Positions 17,825-28,327 are shown, numbered from the stretch's first letter. The stretch is 64,000 nucleotides of DNA from Actinomycetota bacterium (GCA_009701715.1 WLJO01000004.1:38247-102246), one strand, 5' to 3'. The notes: generated by a model not told the origin, from the letters alone. Made by a program: numbers and translations.

Positions 17825-18062
17825 GCCAAGAGCATGACAGCCGCCCGGAGCGACAGCGGGTTTGAGCACTCGACAACGAAGTCCGCTAGCTGATCCGTCT
17901 AGTGGTTGCGTGTCGGTGAAGTTGGTTGATGTCCCGAGTCACCGTGCGCCATTGCCTGTACCGAGTGCGTCCTGCAATACTCTGCTGCGCTAGGTCGCTG
18001 CGCCCGCGTAGGGGTTACACGGAGTCGAGTGACCAATCGCCAAGTCGAAGGGCCGGTACGTC

Positions 18063-21000
18063 ATGTGCAGTTTCCTCAGGATCGGGGCGCGGCGCAGCTG
18101 CGCTCAAACGTCCACTTGTGCACAGGGATCGGCAAGGTGGCTCCGCCGGGCTGTGCTAGCGACTGTTGGCTTGGCCGCGGCACTCGTAGCACTGCAGGCC
18201 CTCACCGATCACCACCGGGCCGCGGCCTCGGAGCCCGCCGCCCGGCCTGCCGCAGGCGCGAGCAAGGGCACCGTCGTGCTCAATGGCCCGAACGGCATCA
18301 AGGTCAACGCCCGATTCAACGCCACGTCCTCGGGTAACTGGACGATCGGTGTTACCGGTGGCAGCGGCACAATCGGAGGGATCACCCTGCGCAGCGGTGA
18401 TTTCACCGGTGGGCTGCGCTCAATCGGCGGCCGCGTGTCCGGTGAGGTGCGGGTCAAGCTGTCGAACTCTCCGGCGCTCCTTGCGAGTTGGCGCCGAGAG
18501 TCAGTTCTGCGGCTCGTCTACTGGCAGGGTGGGCCCGGGCGGGCTTTGGTGGCCTCCACGAACGGAACGAGCCTGTCGACGTTTGGCAACGCCAGAGCCA
18601 GTTGGTCGGCGATGATCACGATGTGGGCCGGTAGAGATTCGAGCAGCGTCACCTTCACCGGACCCTTGCTGCGGAATGACACCTTCTACCTGAAGGGAAC
18701 AGGCCAGGTTCTGCTGGGGACCGAACCCGTTGAGGTATCCGGCTACTACGCGAGCAAGGGCTACAACAAGAACCGACAGGCACGATGGGCGCTCTCCGGT
18801 ACAGGAGGAGCCACCACCTTGCAGGGTGGAGGTCAGTTGCTCAGCAGTTCCCTGAGCGCATCGAGCAGAAACGCCTCGTTCACGGGGCGCGCCGTCATCA
18901 ACCCGATCCCGGGCTCGAATGTTCAGGTAACGACCGATGTTTGGTTCCTCGATACGAAAACCTGGTCGCTCAGGGTTCGCAGCGCAACACCCGAGACGTG
19001 GTCCCCGGTGTCGTTCGAGGGCCTGAGTGTGGATAGCGCCCACTTCGCAGGTCGCATCGTGAGCACAGCAAAGGGCGGTGTGCGCTGGTCACTGCAGACC
19101 GGCATGGAACTCCAACACGAGGACCTTGCTCTCGGTGGCACGTTCAACTCCTCCGGACCGGCTCGCTGGAACATGAACATAACCCGGGCCAGTGGATCAC
19201 TGTTTGGGCTGAAGCACGCCCTGGAGATCACGAAGGTGGCTGGCGACATCAACTTCGACTCGGGAGCCATCGACGGCACGATTGACGTCTACCCCAAGGG
19301 TGCGTTGCTCATGAACCTCCCCGACGGATGGACAACCGAGACCAAGCTGAGTGTCAACTTCTCGAAGGCAGGCCCGGCCGCCCCGTTCACCCGCTCGATG
19401 AGCGCCAACTACACCGCTCGGAACGGCGACAGCCACCTCACGCTCGCCGGCACGTTCGCGTCCTCGAAAGCGTTCAAACTCGATGCCTCGGGTGCGCTGT
19501 ACCTCAGCGGTATAGCGGTTCCCTTTGGAGGAACCTTCGAGAGCGCTGGATGGCTGAACGATGGAGTTCCGCGCACTGAGCCCTACTGGAACGTGTCTGG
19601 AAACATCGCAGACGCTGCGGGCGGCAAGGTACCGATCAGCGGAGGGATGAACGCCACAGGGGGAAGCTTCGGGTTGAGCAGCACCCAGCGTCCCCCGCTG
19701 TTCGTACAGGACCTGACGCCCGTCCAGCGCGTTCGCCACACAGTGAGGCAACTGGACGGATACGAGGACGCCTTCACAGGGCTCACCGATGTCGTGATGA
19801 AGAAGGCCGTGACGGTCGGAACAAAGTACTTCGCCGCATGGGTGAAGCAGTACGGCGTCACCTACAAGAACCAGAACGAATGGACCTACACCGCCACCCA
19901 AGATCTGGGCGACGACTTCGTGGCACAACTCGGTGACTCGACGCTCACTGTCCCGCGCAACGAGATCACTGGCACGCTCAGCTATTACTACGGCGAGTAC
20001 ACCTGGGACGTGACCGTCGCGGACATCTCGTGGACAGATCTCGCACCGGACGTAAACCTCTCGACGGATCTCGTGTTCTCCGATGTTTGCCCGTTGGACG
20101 ACCCGGACCAGGAAAAATGCCCGGGTGAAGACCCCGACAACCTGTTCATTGGCTTGGTGAACGGAACGATTACGTTCCCCGATCCGGTCCCGGACCTGTC
20201 GACCAACGGCGCCATCCTGATCGCCGGAACTACACAGTGGGGTCGGCTCGAGGCCACGACAGCGGACATGGACTTTAGCTATCCCCCGTACGTCACCGCC
20301 GAGGTGAAGGATCCCGCGATGACCATCTGGTTAGGGGAACGCAAGGATCAGTTCGACCCGAACCTCGGTATGCCAGACCTCAGCGAGGCGACGAATGGAT
20401 GGGGAGTTGAGTTCTGTGGAGACTTTGCCATCGGCATCCCCAAGATCAAGACGGTGGAAACCGGAGGATGTGTCGAGTGGACTCCAGCGGGTTGGGCCAT
20501 CGGCCAAATCGATACGTCGGTTGGGTTCCTTCCGACTTCAGTGTCGAGTCTCGTGTCCACGCTCAGCACAGGACTCAAGAGCTTCCCGAGCCCGTCCGGG
20601 CTCGGCTACCTCATCGGGCAACGGGTGCGCGCAACCGCTGGTCAGGCGTGGATGGAGGGTTTCGTCACGACGTACACCGGCGGCTTCCTTGGCCTGAACA
20701 TTGACACGCTGGGCGGCACCCCAACTTCGCTCTCGACTACATCGCTGTCGATTGCGAAGGGCCTCAAATCGTTCACGACTACCGCTGGGCTGAACTACAA
20801 GATTAACGATCGAGTGCGGCTGCTCTCGAAAGCCAACTTCAACAACTTCATGGAAGGCATCGTCACTTCCTATTCCGGGACAACACTCTCGCTGAACGTT
20901 GATGTAATTGGTGGTACTGGCACCTTCGCCGACTGGAACCTCTATGGCTCCTTCAATTCCTGGAACCTTGCTGCCCTTCGTGGCTTGAGCGACGATCTGA

Positions 21001-24000
21001 CCACTGGCTCGACCAACGGCGTGTCGCTCAAGTCGTTTGCTCTCAAGGGCTTTGCGTGGACGAACATTGATCCCAGCGATCCTTCGCTCCCTGATTCATG
21101 GAACGGTGAGCTGCCCAAGATCAACCTTGGCAAGGCCCCGGACGGCAACTTCATCCCGATCAATTTGCCCTTCAAGATCCCGCAACTCACTGCGAATCTC
21201 AAGTTCCCCGGGGCGCTGATGAAGGCGTTCGGTCTCCCGGAGTTCGACACCGTCATCCCGGCCACCGGATTCTTCGACATCGACAAGCCGGAGTTCTCGG
21301 TTGACGCGAGCATCGACGTGAACCTGAAGAATCAGGGTTTTGAGCTTCGCTCGATAAGCACCCACATCGGACTCGAGGACAGCACCTTCTCGCTCAGCCT
21401 CGGCGCCGACGCGACAGTAAAGGTGAAGGGCAACAAGTTCCCCGTGTCGGCATTTATTGGCATCGAGGCGGGCAAAGAGGCCGCTGGCATCGTCGTACGA
21501 CTGGCCGCCAAGGGCATTGCGAGCAGTTTGAGTCTCGGTACCTTCGACCAACCGACCCTGCTGCCCACCGGCAATTTTGAACCGGACAACACAGCGCTGG
21601 TCGAGGGCACCTTCGATGTCAAGCAGCCGGACTCAGTGCTTGCCAACGGTGGCTTTGAGAACACCGCCTCGCCACCGACGTTGAGTAACAGCGGCTTCGA
21701 GAACAACACTGGTCTCGAGTTGTACCCCGATGGTGGCTTCGAGGACGGGAGCCTTGGTTCGCTCCTCGCAAACGGCGACTTCGAGGACACCGACCAGACG
21801 AACAACGGCGACTTCGAGACCGGTGACTTTACGAACTGGTCGGTGCGATCGGGCTTTACCGGCTCGGTGCTTGCTGATTCGGCCCCAACGGACGAGGTCG
21901 GAAGCTTCGTCGCATTGATCAAGAACAACTCGGCCGCCGGTGCAACGAACACCAACGACGCGTTAGTCGAATACGACTATGTCCCCACGGTGGTCAACAC
22001 CACGTACACGATGGGTGCATGGGTGCGATCAGGCACGTCCTCGAACACCCGCGTGCGACTCGGCATCTACCAAGAACAGAACAATGGCATCCCTAGTGGA
22101 TGCGGCTCCCTCTCGCAGGCATTCAGTTATTCGAGTTATTTCACCGTCACGTCATCGTGGCAGTACGTCCAGTGGAGCACGGCGGGGCTGGCGTGCCGAT
22201 CATCGGTTGCAATCGTGGCAGGAATCCCCGACGGCCAAACGACGGTGGCGTTCGACAGCATCACGCTCTCGGTCGTCAAGGGGTCTGCCACGGGCAATAT
22301 CGCGTTGGGGAACGTCACTCGTTTCGACCAGCTGAGCGGTAGTGCCAGCTCGGTCGTTTACTCGAATGCAGCGAATGCGCATTTGGGCGACGGCTTCATG
22401 TCCATCCGCGGGACCGCCACGAACTGGTCTGCTGGTTACACCGTGAATGAGGCCCTAGACCAAGGCGTGACGTATTCGTTCTCTGCGTGGGTGAAGTCCC
22501 CGACTGCGGCCGCAGTGAATGGATATCTGCGGATCGAATCGATCGGCGGAACATCGGAGACCGTTCAGGTCCCCTTCTCCACCTCAGGATCCGGATGGAA
22601 GCACGTCATCCAGTCCATCAAGTTCGCGTACAGCGGTCACACCGGGGCGAAAGTCAGCTTCTACAACATGACCACGTTGAATACCGACCTCTACGTCGAC
22701 GACGTCCTCTTCCAGCAGATCCCTACCGACTACTTCCAAGTCAGCCTCGCGGTGAACAAGGACCCGGGCGGATCCCACTCAGGAACGGGAAACCTTGAGA
22801 TCCAGAACACCACCTCATGTGGCGGGTGCCGCGCGGATAGCCTGACGAATCTTGCCGCCCCGAGAGCTGGAGCGACCTACAGATTGTCGGCTTGGGTGCG
22901 CAACCCCACTTCCACGCCAACGGCAGCCTCGATCTGGATCAGCTGGGTAGGTGGGACCTCAGAATCGTATGGGAGCGCCTCCCGAACGATCACGAACAGC
23001 GATGGCTGGGTGCAGCTCACGACGTCGTACACGTACACCCAAGGTGACCACTCAAACGTTCAGGTCGTACTCCGAAACAGCACGATTAATGGGACGACCT
23101 TGCTGTTCGACGACGTGTCGTTGACTGGTATCAATACCGTTCAGGACCCGGCACCGGCTGATGCATGGTCCACGGTCAACTTTGACGAGTCCAGCGTGCC
23201 GATCGTGTACTCCCCGGGAGTCTCTCTCACCAGCGACTACGCAAATCCAGGGAAATCACTCGGCATGTTTGGGCCGAGCACCTCCTGGTGGTTCAACGCA
23301 GGAACCTCGAGCCCGGGTTATGCAAGCGGAGATTTCGATATCTCGACCGACATCTACTGGCCCGGGACCACAGCGGACCGAGCGCCGTTCGGGTTCTGGA
23401 TGACCGGCAGTGGTACGACAAGTCCGAGCTCGAGTACTCAAGAGAACGTAACCGGCTATCTCTTCTATCTCAGCAACTATGACGGTGCCGGCAACGGCTT
23501 CTACACGGTCAGCAGCGGGAGTTGTTGTACGCAGATCTCCGGCAATTCCGACTTCCCGGGACTTGCTGCAGGGGTGTGGCACCGACTGAGGCTCAAGGCC
23601 ATCGGCTCTACCGTGACTGCGACCGTCATCCGTCTGGATACTGGAGAACTTGAGGTAACCCGAACGGTTACCGTTCCGTCGGGGAACCGAGCGGGTGTTT
23701 TCGGCCAGAAGTTCACGAGCACGGGATCATCGACGGGCCATCGCTGGGACAACTTCAGCGGTGGCGAGACCAAGATCCTGCACACGGACAACCCAGCAAA
23801 CGCGCACAGCGATAACGGCTATGTGCAGCTGGTCTCGTCGAACAACACGGCGACGATGAAGCGCACCCTCGTGTTCTCCCCAGTCTTGGGCTCAACCTAT
23901 GAGGCGTCGGCGTGGGTGAAAGCTCCTAGCGGGACTGTCAGTGGCTCGATTGTTGCCCGCACGACACTCACCGGCGAGACAGCAACCACGAATTTCACGG

Positions 24001-27000
24001 CGAACGGTACGTACCAACTGGTGAAAGTGCAGCTTCCAATAACGAAAACGGGCGCAGGCGGTATCACGCTTGAGCTGAACAACACCACCACAAACGTTTC
24101 CCTGTGGGTTGACGACGTGAACATCACCGCGATCGCGTTGTCGCAGCCTGACCCGTTTGTTGCTGGCGATGGCGGCCCCCTCACCACGGGAATCTATGTC
24201 GACCCTGTGAACGCACACGGCGGCAGCAACTATTTTGAGATCGTTGCCAAGACGGCAGCAGGCTGGATGTGGAAGCCAGTTTCCTACGACCTGACGGCCG
24301 GCGAGCAATACACGATGCAGGCTTGGGTGCGCTCGCCAACGGGAACGGCGGTGAATGGCAAGATCGGCCTGTCCAACTACGGCGGCTCCCAGAACGACTA
24401 TCGCGAGGTGGCGTTCACCGCCACGAGTACCTGGCAGCGCGTGTACCTCACCCTCCCGGTCGGCTCGAGCAGCAGCACCACCACGAGGCCACAGATCTAC
24501 GTCTCTACACTCAACGTGCCGCTCGACGTCGACGATGTATCTGTTACCAAGGTTGGCACGTGGGGCATCGTGGAGAACGCAGTGACGACGATGAGCCAAC
24601 TGGTGCTGAACAATCGCGACGCAGCCCAGAACGGCGCGAACTACCTGACGCTCACTGAAACGTCGACTGCAGCAACAGCCACGTACACCATGGACACGCT
24701 CCCGCCGATGAGCAAGTCGAGTGGTGTGTCGCTCAGCAGCGGTCAGCTGAAGTCTGACGGCAATGGCGATTGGTGGTACTTCAACTCGGGCACCCCAGGC
24801 TACGTGTCCGGAAACTTCGACATGTCCACCGACGTGTACTGGCCCGCGCTCACCGCAGGTCAGATTGCGAACAAGGACGTGCTCAGCATCGGATTCTGGA
24901 TCACCAACCCGGGTACGTCGCCGAACGGGTACCTACTCAAGCTGTTCAACGGTTCGTCGGACATGAACGCCGGTTTCTATTCCGTGAACGCCGGCAACAA
25001 CACCAAACTTGCCGACCCCGGCTTCGGCCAACTCGCAAGCGGAATTTGGTATCGAGTGCGGCTAACGGCTACTGGTTCCTCGGTCACCGCGGTGATCACG
25101 CGCCTCGATAACAACACTGTGGTGCGAACGCAGACCTACACGATGCCGGCGGGCAACCGTTCGGGCGCGTTCGGACAGGTGAGCGGCGGGACGGCCGGGC
25201 CCAACGGGAATCGTCTCGACAACCTGATGATCTACGGAGCACCAGGTGGCGTTGCCGCCTCGGTGCCAACAACTATCGCATCGGGTTCGTCGTACTCGTA
25301 CCACGCCTTTGTCCGGTCGACGACTGGTGCTCCAGTCAACGGTCAGCTGCGCTTGCGTTCGACGGGTGGCACCAACTCCGACGAGGTAGCCAGCGTGGCC
25401 TTCACGGCTACAGGTGAGTGGCAGGACGTTGGCCTCACGTTTACGTCGACTAAAACGAACACCACGCTCATCCCTGAGATCGACCTGCTTCAGGCCGGTC
25501 AGCTCGATATCGACTCGGTGGACCTCCATCAGCTGGTCATCGTGCAGCCCGACCCGTGGGTGGCGACGGCCGGAGGGGGCGGCACAGTAACGGCGTTCGT
25601 TTACAACGACCCGACAAATGCGCACGAAGGTGATGGCCTATTCCGTGTGTCAATGACGGGTGCGAATCCAGCATCTGTCTACCACGACATCGACGTCACG
25701 CCGACCGTCGGTTCTCGGTATTCGTACACGGCCTGGGTCCGCTCCCCATCGGGAACGCCGGTCAGCGGCCAGATGGTGCTGTATGCCAACGGCGGAACGC
25801 AGCAGTCGGCCACGGCAAGTTTCACGGCTACTGGATCGTGGCAGCAGGTGACCCTGTTGTCGCCGTCGATGACCGCTGGCCACACCTCGCTGCGGTCACA
25901 GATCAATGTGCAAACAGCTGGTGTTGAACTCAACGTTGATGATGCAATTGTGCAACTCGCAAGTTGGCAGACATTCGGTACGGGCGTCGTTGCACAAAGC
26001 CAGATCAACGATGCAGACAGCGCTCAGTCGGGTTCAGGGTTCCTCCGTATCACTGACAGCATTGGGAACGATGGTGGCGTGCAACTCGTCCAGCAGTACA
26101 CATCGGCCAAGACCACCAAACAAGTCATGACCGTATGGGTTCGCTCGACGGATGGAACGAGTGTTAACGGCCGTGCCGTGCTGACCGCTCGCGGGGGTGG
26201 CGACGATGTAGCGACAGAGTCGTTTGTCGCCGACGGGTCGTGGCAACAAGTGACTGTCAAGGTGCCGATCACCAAGGACGGCCAGACCTCGGTGCTTCTG
26301 CAGGTGTACGTGGACACGGCAGGCAAATCGCTCGACCTCGACACGGTGAACGTTGGCCAAGATCCCATCGGGGATCCGGACGGTATCAACACAGCGTTGC
26401 CGCATCCGGATTACGGCTACACCTACCTCTGGGACGATGCCTTCGGCATCCCCGGCGCCCATCTCTGGGCGCTCACGGCGCAGGTCGGTTTCGCCTGCGA
26501 GCAGGTGGGTTGCTCGCCGAGTCTCGGTGTGGGCGCCACCATGTACTTCGACCCGACGAAGGCGCCGGCGGTCATGCAGGGGACAAGCTGGCTGAAGGGC
26601 GACATGTCGGCGAACATCAGCACGCTCAATCCGTGCTTCGCGTTCTCCTTCGAGTCGCCTGATCCCAACACCTATGTCCAGATCCAGGGTGGTGTCTTCA
26701 AGACGACGGACTTCCTGATCAGCATTGCCCCACGCGGATGCGAACTCGGCGACTACTCAATCGAGCCGGGTACTCGGTTCTCATTCGACACGAGTCTCGG
26801 CAGCGCAGACATTCACTTTGCGTTGGAGATCGGTAGGGACGACGACGGGCTTCCGACCTTCTACCAAGAGCTAGGGGTGACGAACCTCAAGCTTGGTGGC
26901 ATCACGTACAACGAGGTGTCACTCAAGATTGATATCTCGGCTCAAGCCTCATCAACCACACTCGTCGGTGATCTCACCCTTCCCATGGGCAAGTTCTACG

Positions 27001-27608
27001 GCAGTTTCAATCTCTCGGTGAACGCGAACTCGCTGCACCAAGCGGGAACGGTGGAGGTCACCGACTGGCAGATGGCCGGAGACCAATTCAACGTTGACGA
27101 CTTCGAGTTCTCTATGGTCACCGACATACCGTTCGCCGCCGGATCGTGTTCGACAGTAGACAGCAGTACCGCGGGCAACCTGTCGATGGGTTCGAAGAAG
27201 TACAGCTTCGACGGCAATCTGACGATGGACTGCGGTGTTCTGAAGGTTCTGCACTTTAGGTTCGCCTACTCGAAGAACTCCGTCTCCTACGACTTCTATC
27301 TGGATTACAACAGCAACACCCACGTGCTCGCTGGCGGTCTGAAGTTCAAGTTCGACCGGAGGATCTCGTGGAAGCCGTTGACGTACCGGTACGTCCGCCA
27401 CCCGAAGTTCACGGTGAAGATCGACTTCTACATGGACTTCGACAAGCCGAAGGATGACAGCCTGAAGATCTACGGCTCCGTGTCCGTGTCCAGTGGAAAT
27501 GGCAACTTGGACTGCACGTTCGCCGCCTCGGGTGACGATGGTTGCAAGTTGCATGTGGAGATCACGCCGAGCGGAAGCAGCAAGAAGAAGTGGGACGCCA
27601 AGTGGTAG
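18063..27608 (+). CDS. Giant secreted modular protein with carbohydrate-binding-like and LamG-like domains
   Basis: A 3181-residue protein with a long basic N-region and a secretion helix (AVLATVGLAAALVALQAL, residues about 29-48). Residues about 65-830 are beta-rich repeats of unknown family. About 833-960 hold two copies of a module otherwise familiar from phage tail proteins (FMEGIVTSYSGTTLSLNVD). About 1170-1249 is a run of seven short GxFE segments. About 1250-2778 hold eight jelly-roll domains of CBM4/9 type, each with AWVRSPTG-like and DVDDV-like motifs. Two LamG-like domains are present (about 1695-1905 and 2211-2396), the second inserted inside a jelly-roll domain. The 400-residue C-terminal region is beta-rich with several cysteines. 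No sortase signal or membrane anchor is seen. Likely surface-exposed or released adhesion or polysaccharide binding. A weak ribosome binding site (GAAGGG) lies upstream. No catalytic domain recognised. Confidence 0.85.
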   Translation: MCSFLRIGARRSCAQTSTCAQGSARWLRRAVLATVGLAAALVALQALTDHHRAAASEPAARPAAGASKGTVVLNGPNGIKVNARFNATSSGNWTIGVTGGSGTIGGITLRSGDFTGGLRSIGGRVSGEVRVKLSNSPALLASWRRESVLRLVYWQGGPGRALVASTNGTSLSTFGNARASWSAMITMWAGRDSSSVTFTGPLLRNDTFYLKGTGQVLLGTEPVEVSGYYASKGYNKNRQARWALSGTGGATTLQGGGQLLSSSLSASSRNASFTGRAVINPIPGSNVQVTTDVWFLDTKTWSLRVRSATPETWSPVSFEGLSVDSAHFAGRIVSTAKGGVRWSLQTGMELQHEDLALGGTFNSSGPARWNMNITRASGSLFGLKHALEITKVAGDINFDSGAIDGTIDVYPKGALLMNLPDGWTTETKLSVNFSKAGPAAPFTRSMSANYTARNGDSHLTLAGTFASSKAFKLDASGALYLSGIAVPFGGTFESAGWLNDGVPRTEPYWNVSGNIADAAGGKVPISGGMNATGGSFGLSSTQRPPLFVQDLTPVQRVRHTVRQLDGYEDAFTGLTDVVMKKAVTVGTKYFAAWVKQYGVTYKNQNEWTYTATQDLGDDFVAQLGDSTLTVPRNEITGTLSYYYGEYTWDVTVADISWTDLAPDVNLSTDLVFSDVCPLDDPDQEKCPGEDPDNLFIGLVNGTITFPDPVPDLSTNGAILIAGTTQWGRLEATTADMDFSYPPYVTAEVKDPAMTIWLGERKDQFDPNLGMPDLSEATNGWGVEFCGDFAIGIPKIKTVETGGCVEWTPAGWAIGQIDTSVGFLPTSVSSLVSTLSTGLKSFPSPSGLGYLIGQRVRATAGQAWMEGFVTTYTGGFLGLNIDTLGGTPTSLSTTSLSIAKGLKSFTTTAGLNYKINDRVRLLSKANFNNFMEGIVTSYSGTTLSLNVDVIGGTGTFADWNLYGSFNSWNLAALRGLSDDLTTGSTNGVSLKSFALKGFAWTNIDPSDPSLPDSWNGELPKINLGKAPDGNFIPINLPFKIPQLTANLKFPGALMKAFGLPEFDTVIPATGFFDIDKPEFSVDASIDVNLKNQGFELRSISTHIGLEDSTFSLSLGADATVKVKGNKFPVSAFIGIEAGKEAAGIVVRLAAKGIASSLSLGTFDQPTLLPTGNFEPDNTALVEGTFDVKQPDSVLANGGFENTASPPTLSNSGFENNTGLELYPDGGFEDGSLGSLLANGDFEDTDQTNNGDFETGDFTNWSVRSGFTGSVLADSAPTDEVGSFVALIKNNSAAGATNTNDALVEYDYVPTVVNTTYTMGAWVRSGTSSNTRVRLGIYQEQNNGIPSGCGSLSQAFSYSSYFTVTSSWQYVQWSTAGLACRSSVAIVAGIPDGQTTVAFDSITLSVVKGSATGNIALGNVTRFDQLSGSASSVVYSNAANAHLGDGFMSIRGTATNWSAGYTVNEALDQGVTYSFSAWVKSPTAAAVNGYLRIESIGGTSETVQVPFSTSGSGWKHVIQSIKFAYSGHTGAKVSFYNMTTLNTDLYVDDVLFQQIPTDYFQVSLAVNKDPGGSHSGTGNLEIQNTTSCGGCRADSLTNLAAPRAGATYRLSAWVRNPTSTPTAASIWISWVGGTSESYGSASRTITNSDGWVQLTTSYTYTQGDHSNVQVVLRNSTINGTTLLFDDVSLTGINTVQDPAPADAWSTVNFDESSVPIVYSPGVSLTSDYANPGKSLGMFGPSTSWWFNAGTSSPGYASGDFDISTDIYWPGTTADRAPFGFWMTGSGTTSPSSSTQENVTGYLFYLSNYDGAGNGFYTVSSGSCCTQISGNSDFPGLAAGVWHRLRLKAIGSTVTATVIRLDTGELEVTRTVTVPSGNRAGVFGQKFTSTGSSTGHRWDNFSGGETKILHTDNPANAHSDNGYVQLVSSNNTATMKRTLVFSPVLGSTYEASAWVKAPSGTVSGSIVARTTLTGETATTNFTANGTYQLVKVQLPITKTGAGGITLELNNTTTNVSLWVDDVNITAIALSQPDPFVAGDGGPLTTGIYVDPVNAHGGSNYFEIVAKTAAGWMWKPVSYDLTAGEQYTMQAWVRSPTGTAVNGKIGLSNYGGSQNDYREVAFTATSTWQRVYLTLPVGSSSSTTTRPQIYVSTLNVPLDVDDVSVTKVGTWGIVENAVTTMSQLVLNNRDAAQNGANYLTLTETSTAATATYTMDTLPPMSKSSGVSLSSGQLKSDGNGDWWYFNSGTPGYVSGNFDMSTDVYWPALTAGQIANKDVLSIGFWITNPGTSPNGYLLKLFNGSSDMNAGFYSVNAGNNTKLADPGFGQLASGIWYRVRLTATGSSVTAVITRLDNNTVVRTQTYTMPAGNRSGAFGQVSGGTAGPNGNRLDNLMIYGAPGGVAASVPTTIASGSSYSYHAFVRSTTGAPVNGQLRLRSTGGTNSDEVASVAFTATGEWQDVGLTFTSTKTNTTLIPEIDLLQAGQLDIDSVDLHQLVIVQPDPWVATAGGGGTVTAFVYNDPTNAHEGDGLFRVSMTGANPASVYHDIDVTPTVGSRYSYTAWVRSPSGTPVSGQMVLYANGGTQQSATASFTATGSWQQVTLLSPSMTAGHTSLRSQINVQTAGVELNVDDAIVQLASWQTFGTGVVAQSQINDADSAQSGSGFLRITDSIGNDGGVQLVQQYTSAKTTKQVMTVWVRSTDGTSVNGRAVLTARGGGDDVATESFVADGSWQQVTVKVPITKDGQTSVLLQVYVDTAGKSLDLDTVNVGQDPIGDPDGINTALPHPDYGYTYLWDDAFGIPGAHLWALTAQVGFACEQVGCSPSLGVGATMYFDPTKAPAVMQGTSWLKGDMSANISTLNPCFAFSFESPDPNTYVQIQGGVFKTTDFLISIAPRGCELGDYSIEPGTRFSFDTSLGSADIHFALEIGRDDDGLPTFYQELGVTNLKLGGITYNEVSLKIDISAQASSTTLVGDLTLPMGKFYGSFNLSVNANSLHQAGTVEVTDWQMAGDQFNVDDFEFSMVTDIPFAAGSCSTVDSSTAGNLSMGSKKYSFDGNLTMDCGVLKVLHFRFAYSKNSVSYDFYLDYNSNTHVLAGGLKFKFDRRISWKPLTYRYVRHPKFTVKIDFYMDFDKPKDDSLKIYGSVSVSSGNGNLDCTFAASGDDGCKLHVEITPSGSSKKKWDAKW

Positions 27609-27649
27609 GTCCCGCAACGCCCCGGTAGAGGTTTGTCAGTTCCACAGTT

Positions 27650-27692
27650 CCGTTGGATATCCCGCACGATGCCATGTCGAGATATCCAACGG
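27650..27692. terminator. 12-bp inverted repeat between convergent genes
   Basis: CCGTTGGATATC (27650-27661) pairs perfectly with GATATCCAACGG (27681-27692) around a 19-nt loop. It lies between the giant gene (+) and the TetR gene (-). A bidirectional terminator is most likely; an operator is possible. No T-run follows. Confidence 0.55.
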
Positions 27693-27739
27693 GTTGAAGC
27701 CTGAATCGGTCTGACGTTGTTCAAACCTGGGCAGGTGGC

Positions 27740-28327
27740 CTACTTCGCCAGCAGGCTGGCGCCCTCGCGAACGAGTCGGTCCGCCTGCTCGGCCGTGAGC
27801 CTGCCCCGGTCGACGAGGTCGGCGATCGTGAGCGCTATCTGCCCCGCGATGAGTACACGGGCGTCAAGGAGTGGATCATCGGGTGCGTCCGTTGGCATCC
27901 GCCGCCACCTCTCCTGCATCCGTTCCTCGATCAGTTCCTGAATCCCGTTCAGTTCGACAGGTCCTGCTCCGACGAGCAGCGTGCGGAGCAACAGCCGGTC
28001 CTCGGCCGGCACTGCGCTCAGTCGGACGAAGATCGAGCGGGCGGCTGCGGAGCGCGAGCGAGCTTCCGAGTTGAATTCGCTCTCGGTGTCGGCCATGAAC
28101 GTCATCAGGCGGTCCGCAACGAAGGTTCTGGCCAGCGTGGCGAGGTCCGGGAAGTGGTTGTACACGAGTCGCCTGCTCACGCCCGCCTCGGCGGCAACGG
28201 CAACCATCGTGAGCGCGGTGAGTCCGTCTCGGCGAACCACGGCAGTGGTGGCATCGAGCAACTGGCGTCGACGCTCGGGGGGCCGCAGGTATGACCGCTT
28301 GGGTGCCAGTGGCTTGGTTGTCGGCAT
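27740..28327 (-). CDS. TetR-family transcriptional regulator
   Basis: A 195-residue regulator with an N-terminal helix-turn-helix (TALTMVAVAAEAGVSRRLVYNHFPDLATL) and a variable ligand-binding C-terminal domain. ATG 28327 is chosen because a strong ribosome binding site (GGGAGGGA) lies just upstream; the frame extends 17 residues further without one. It converges on the giant secreted protein gene and is divergent from the nuclease gene. Its target and ligand are not evident. Confidence 0.9.
   Translation of the reverse strand: MPTTKPLAPKRSYLRPPERRRQLLDATTAVVRRDGLTALTMVAVAAEAGVSRRLVYNHFPDLATLARTFVADRLMTFMADTESEFNSEARSRSAAARSIFVRLSAVPAEDRLLLRTLLVGAGPVELNGIQELIEERMQERWRRMPTDAPDDPLLDARVLIAGQIALTIADLVDRGRLTAEQADRLVREGASLLAK

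Noticed and set aside
21570..21815. CRISPR or tandem DNA repeat
   Set aside because: Repetition is at the protein level (GxFE segments) with variable spacing; the DNA is not a regular direct repeat.
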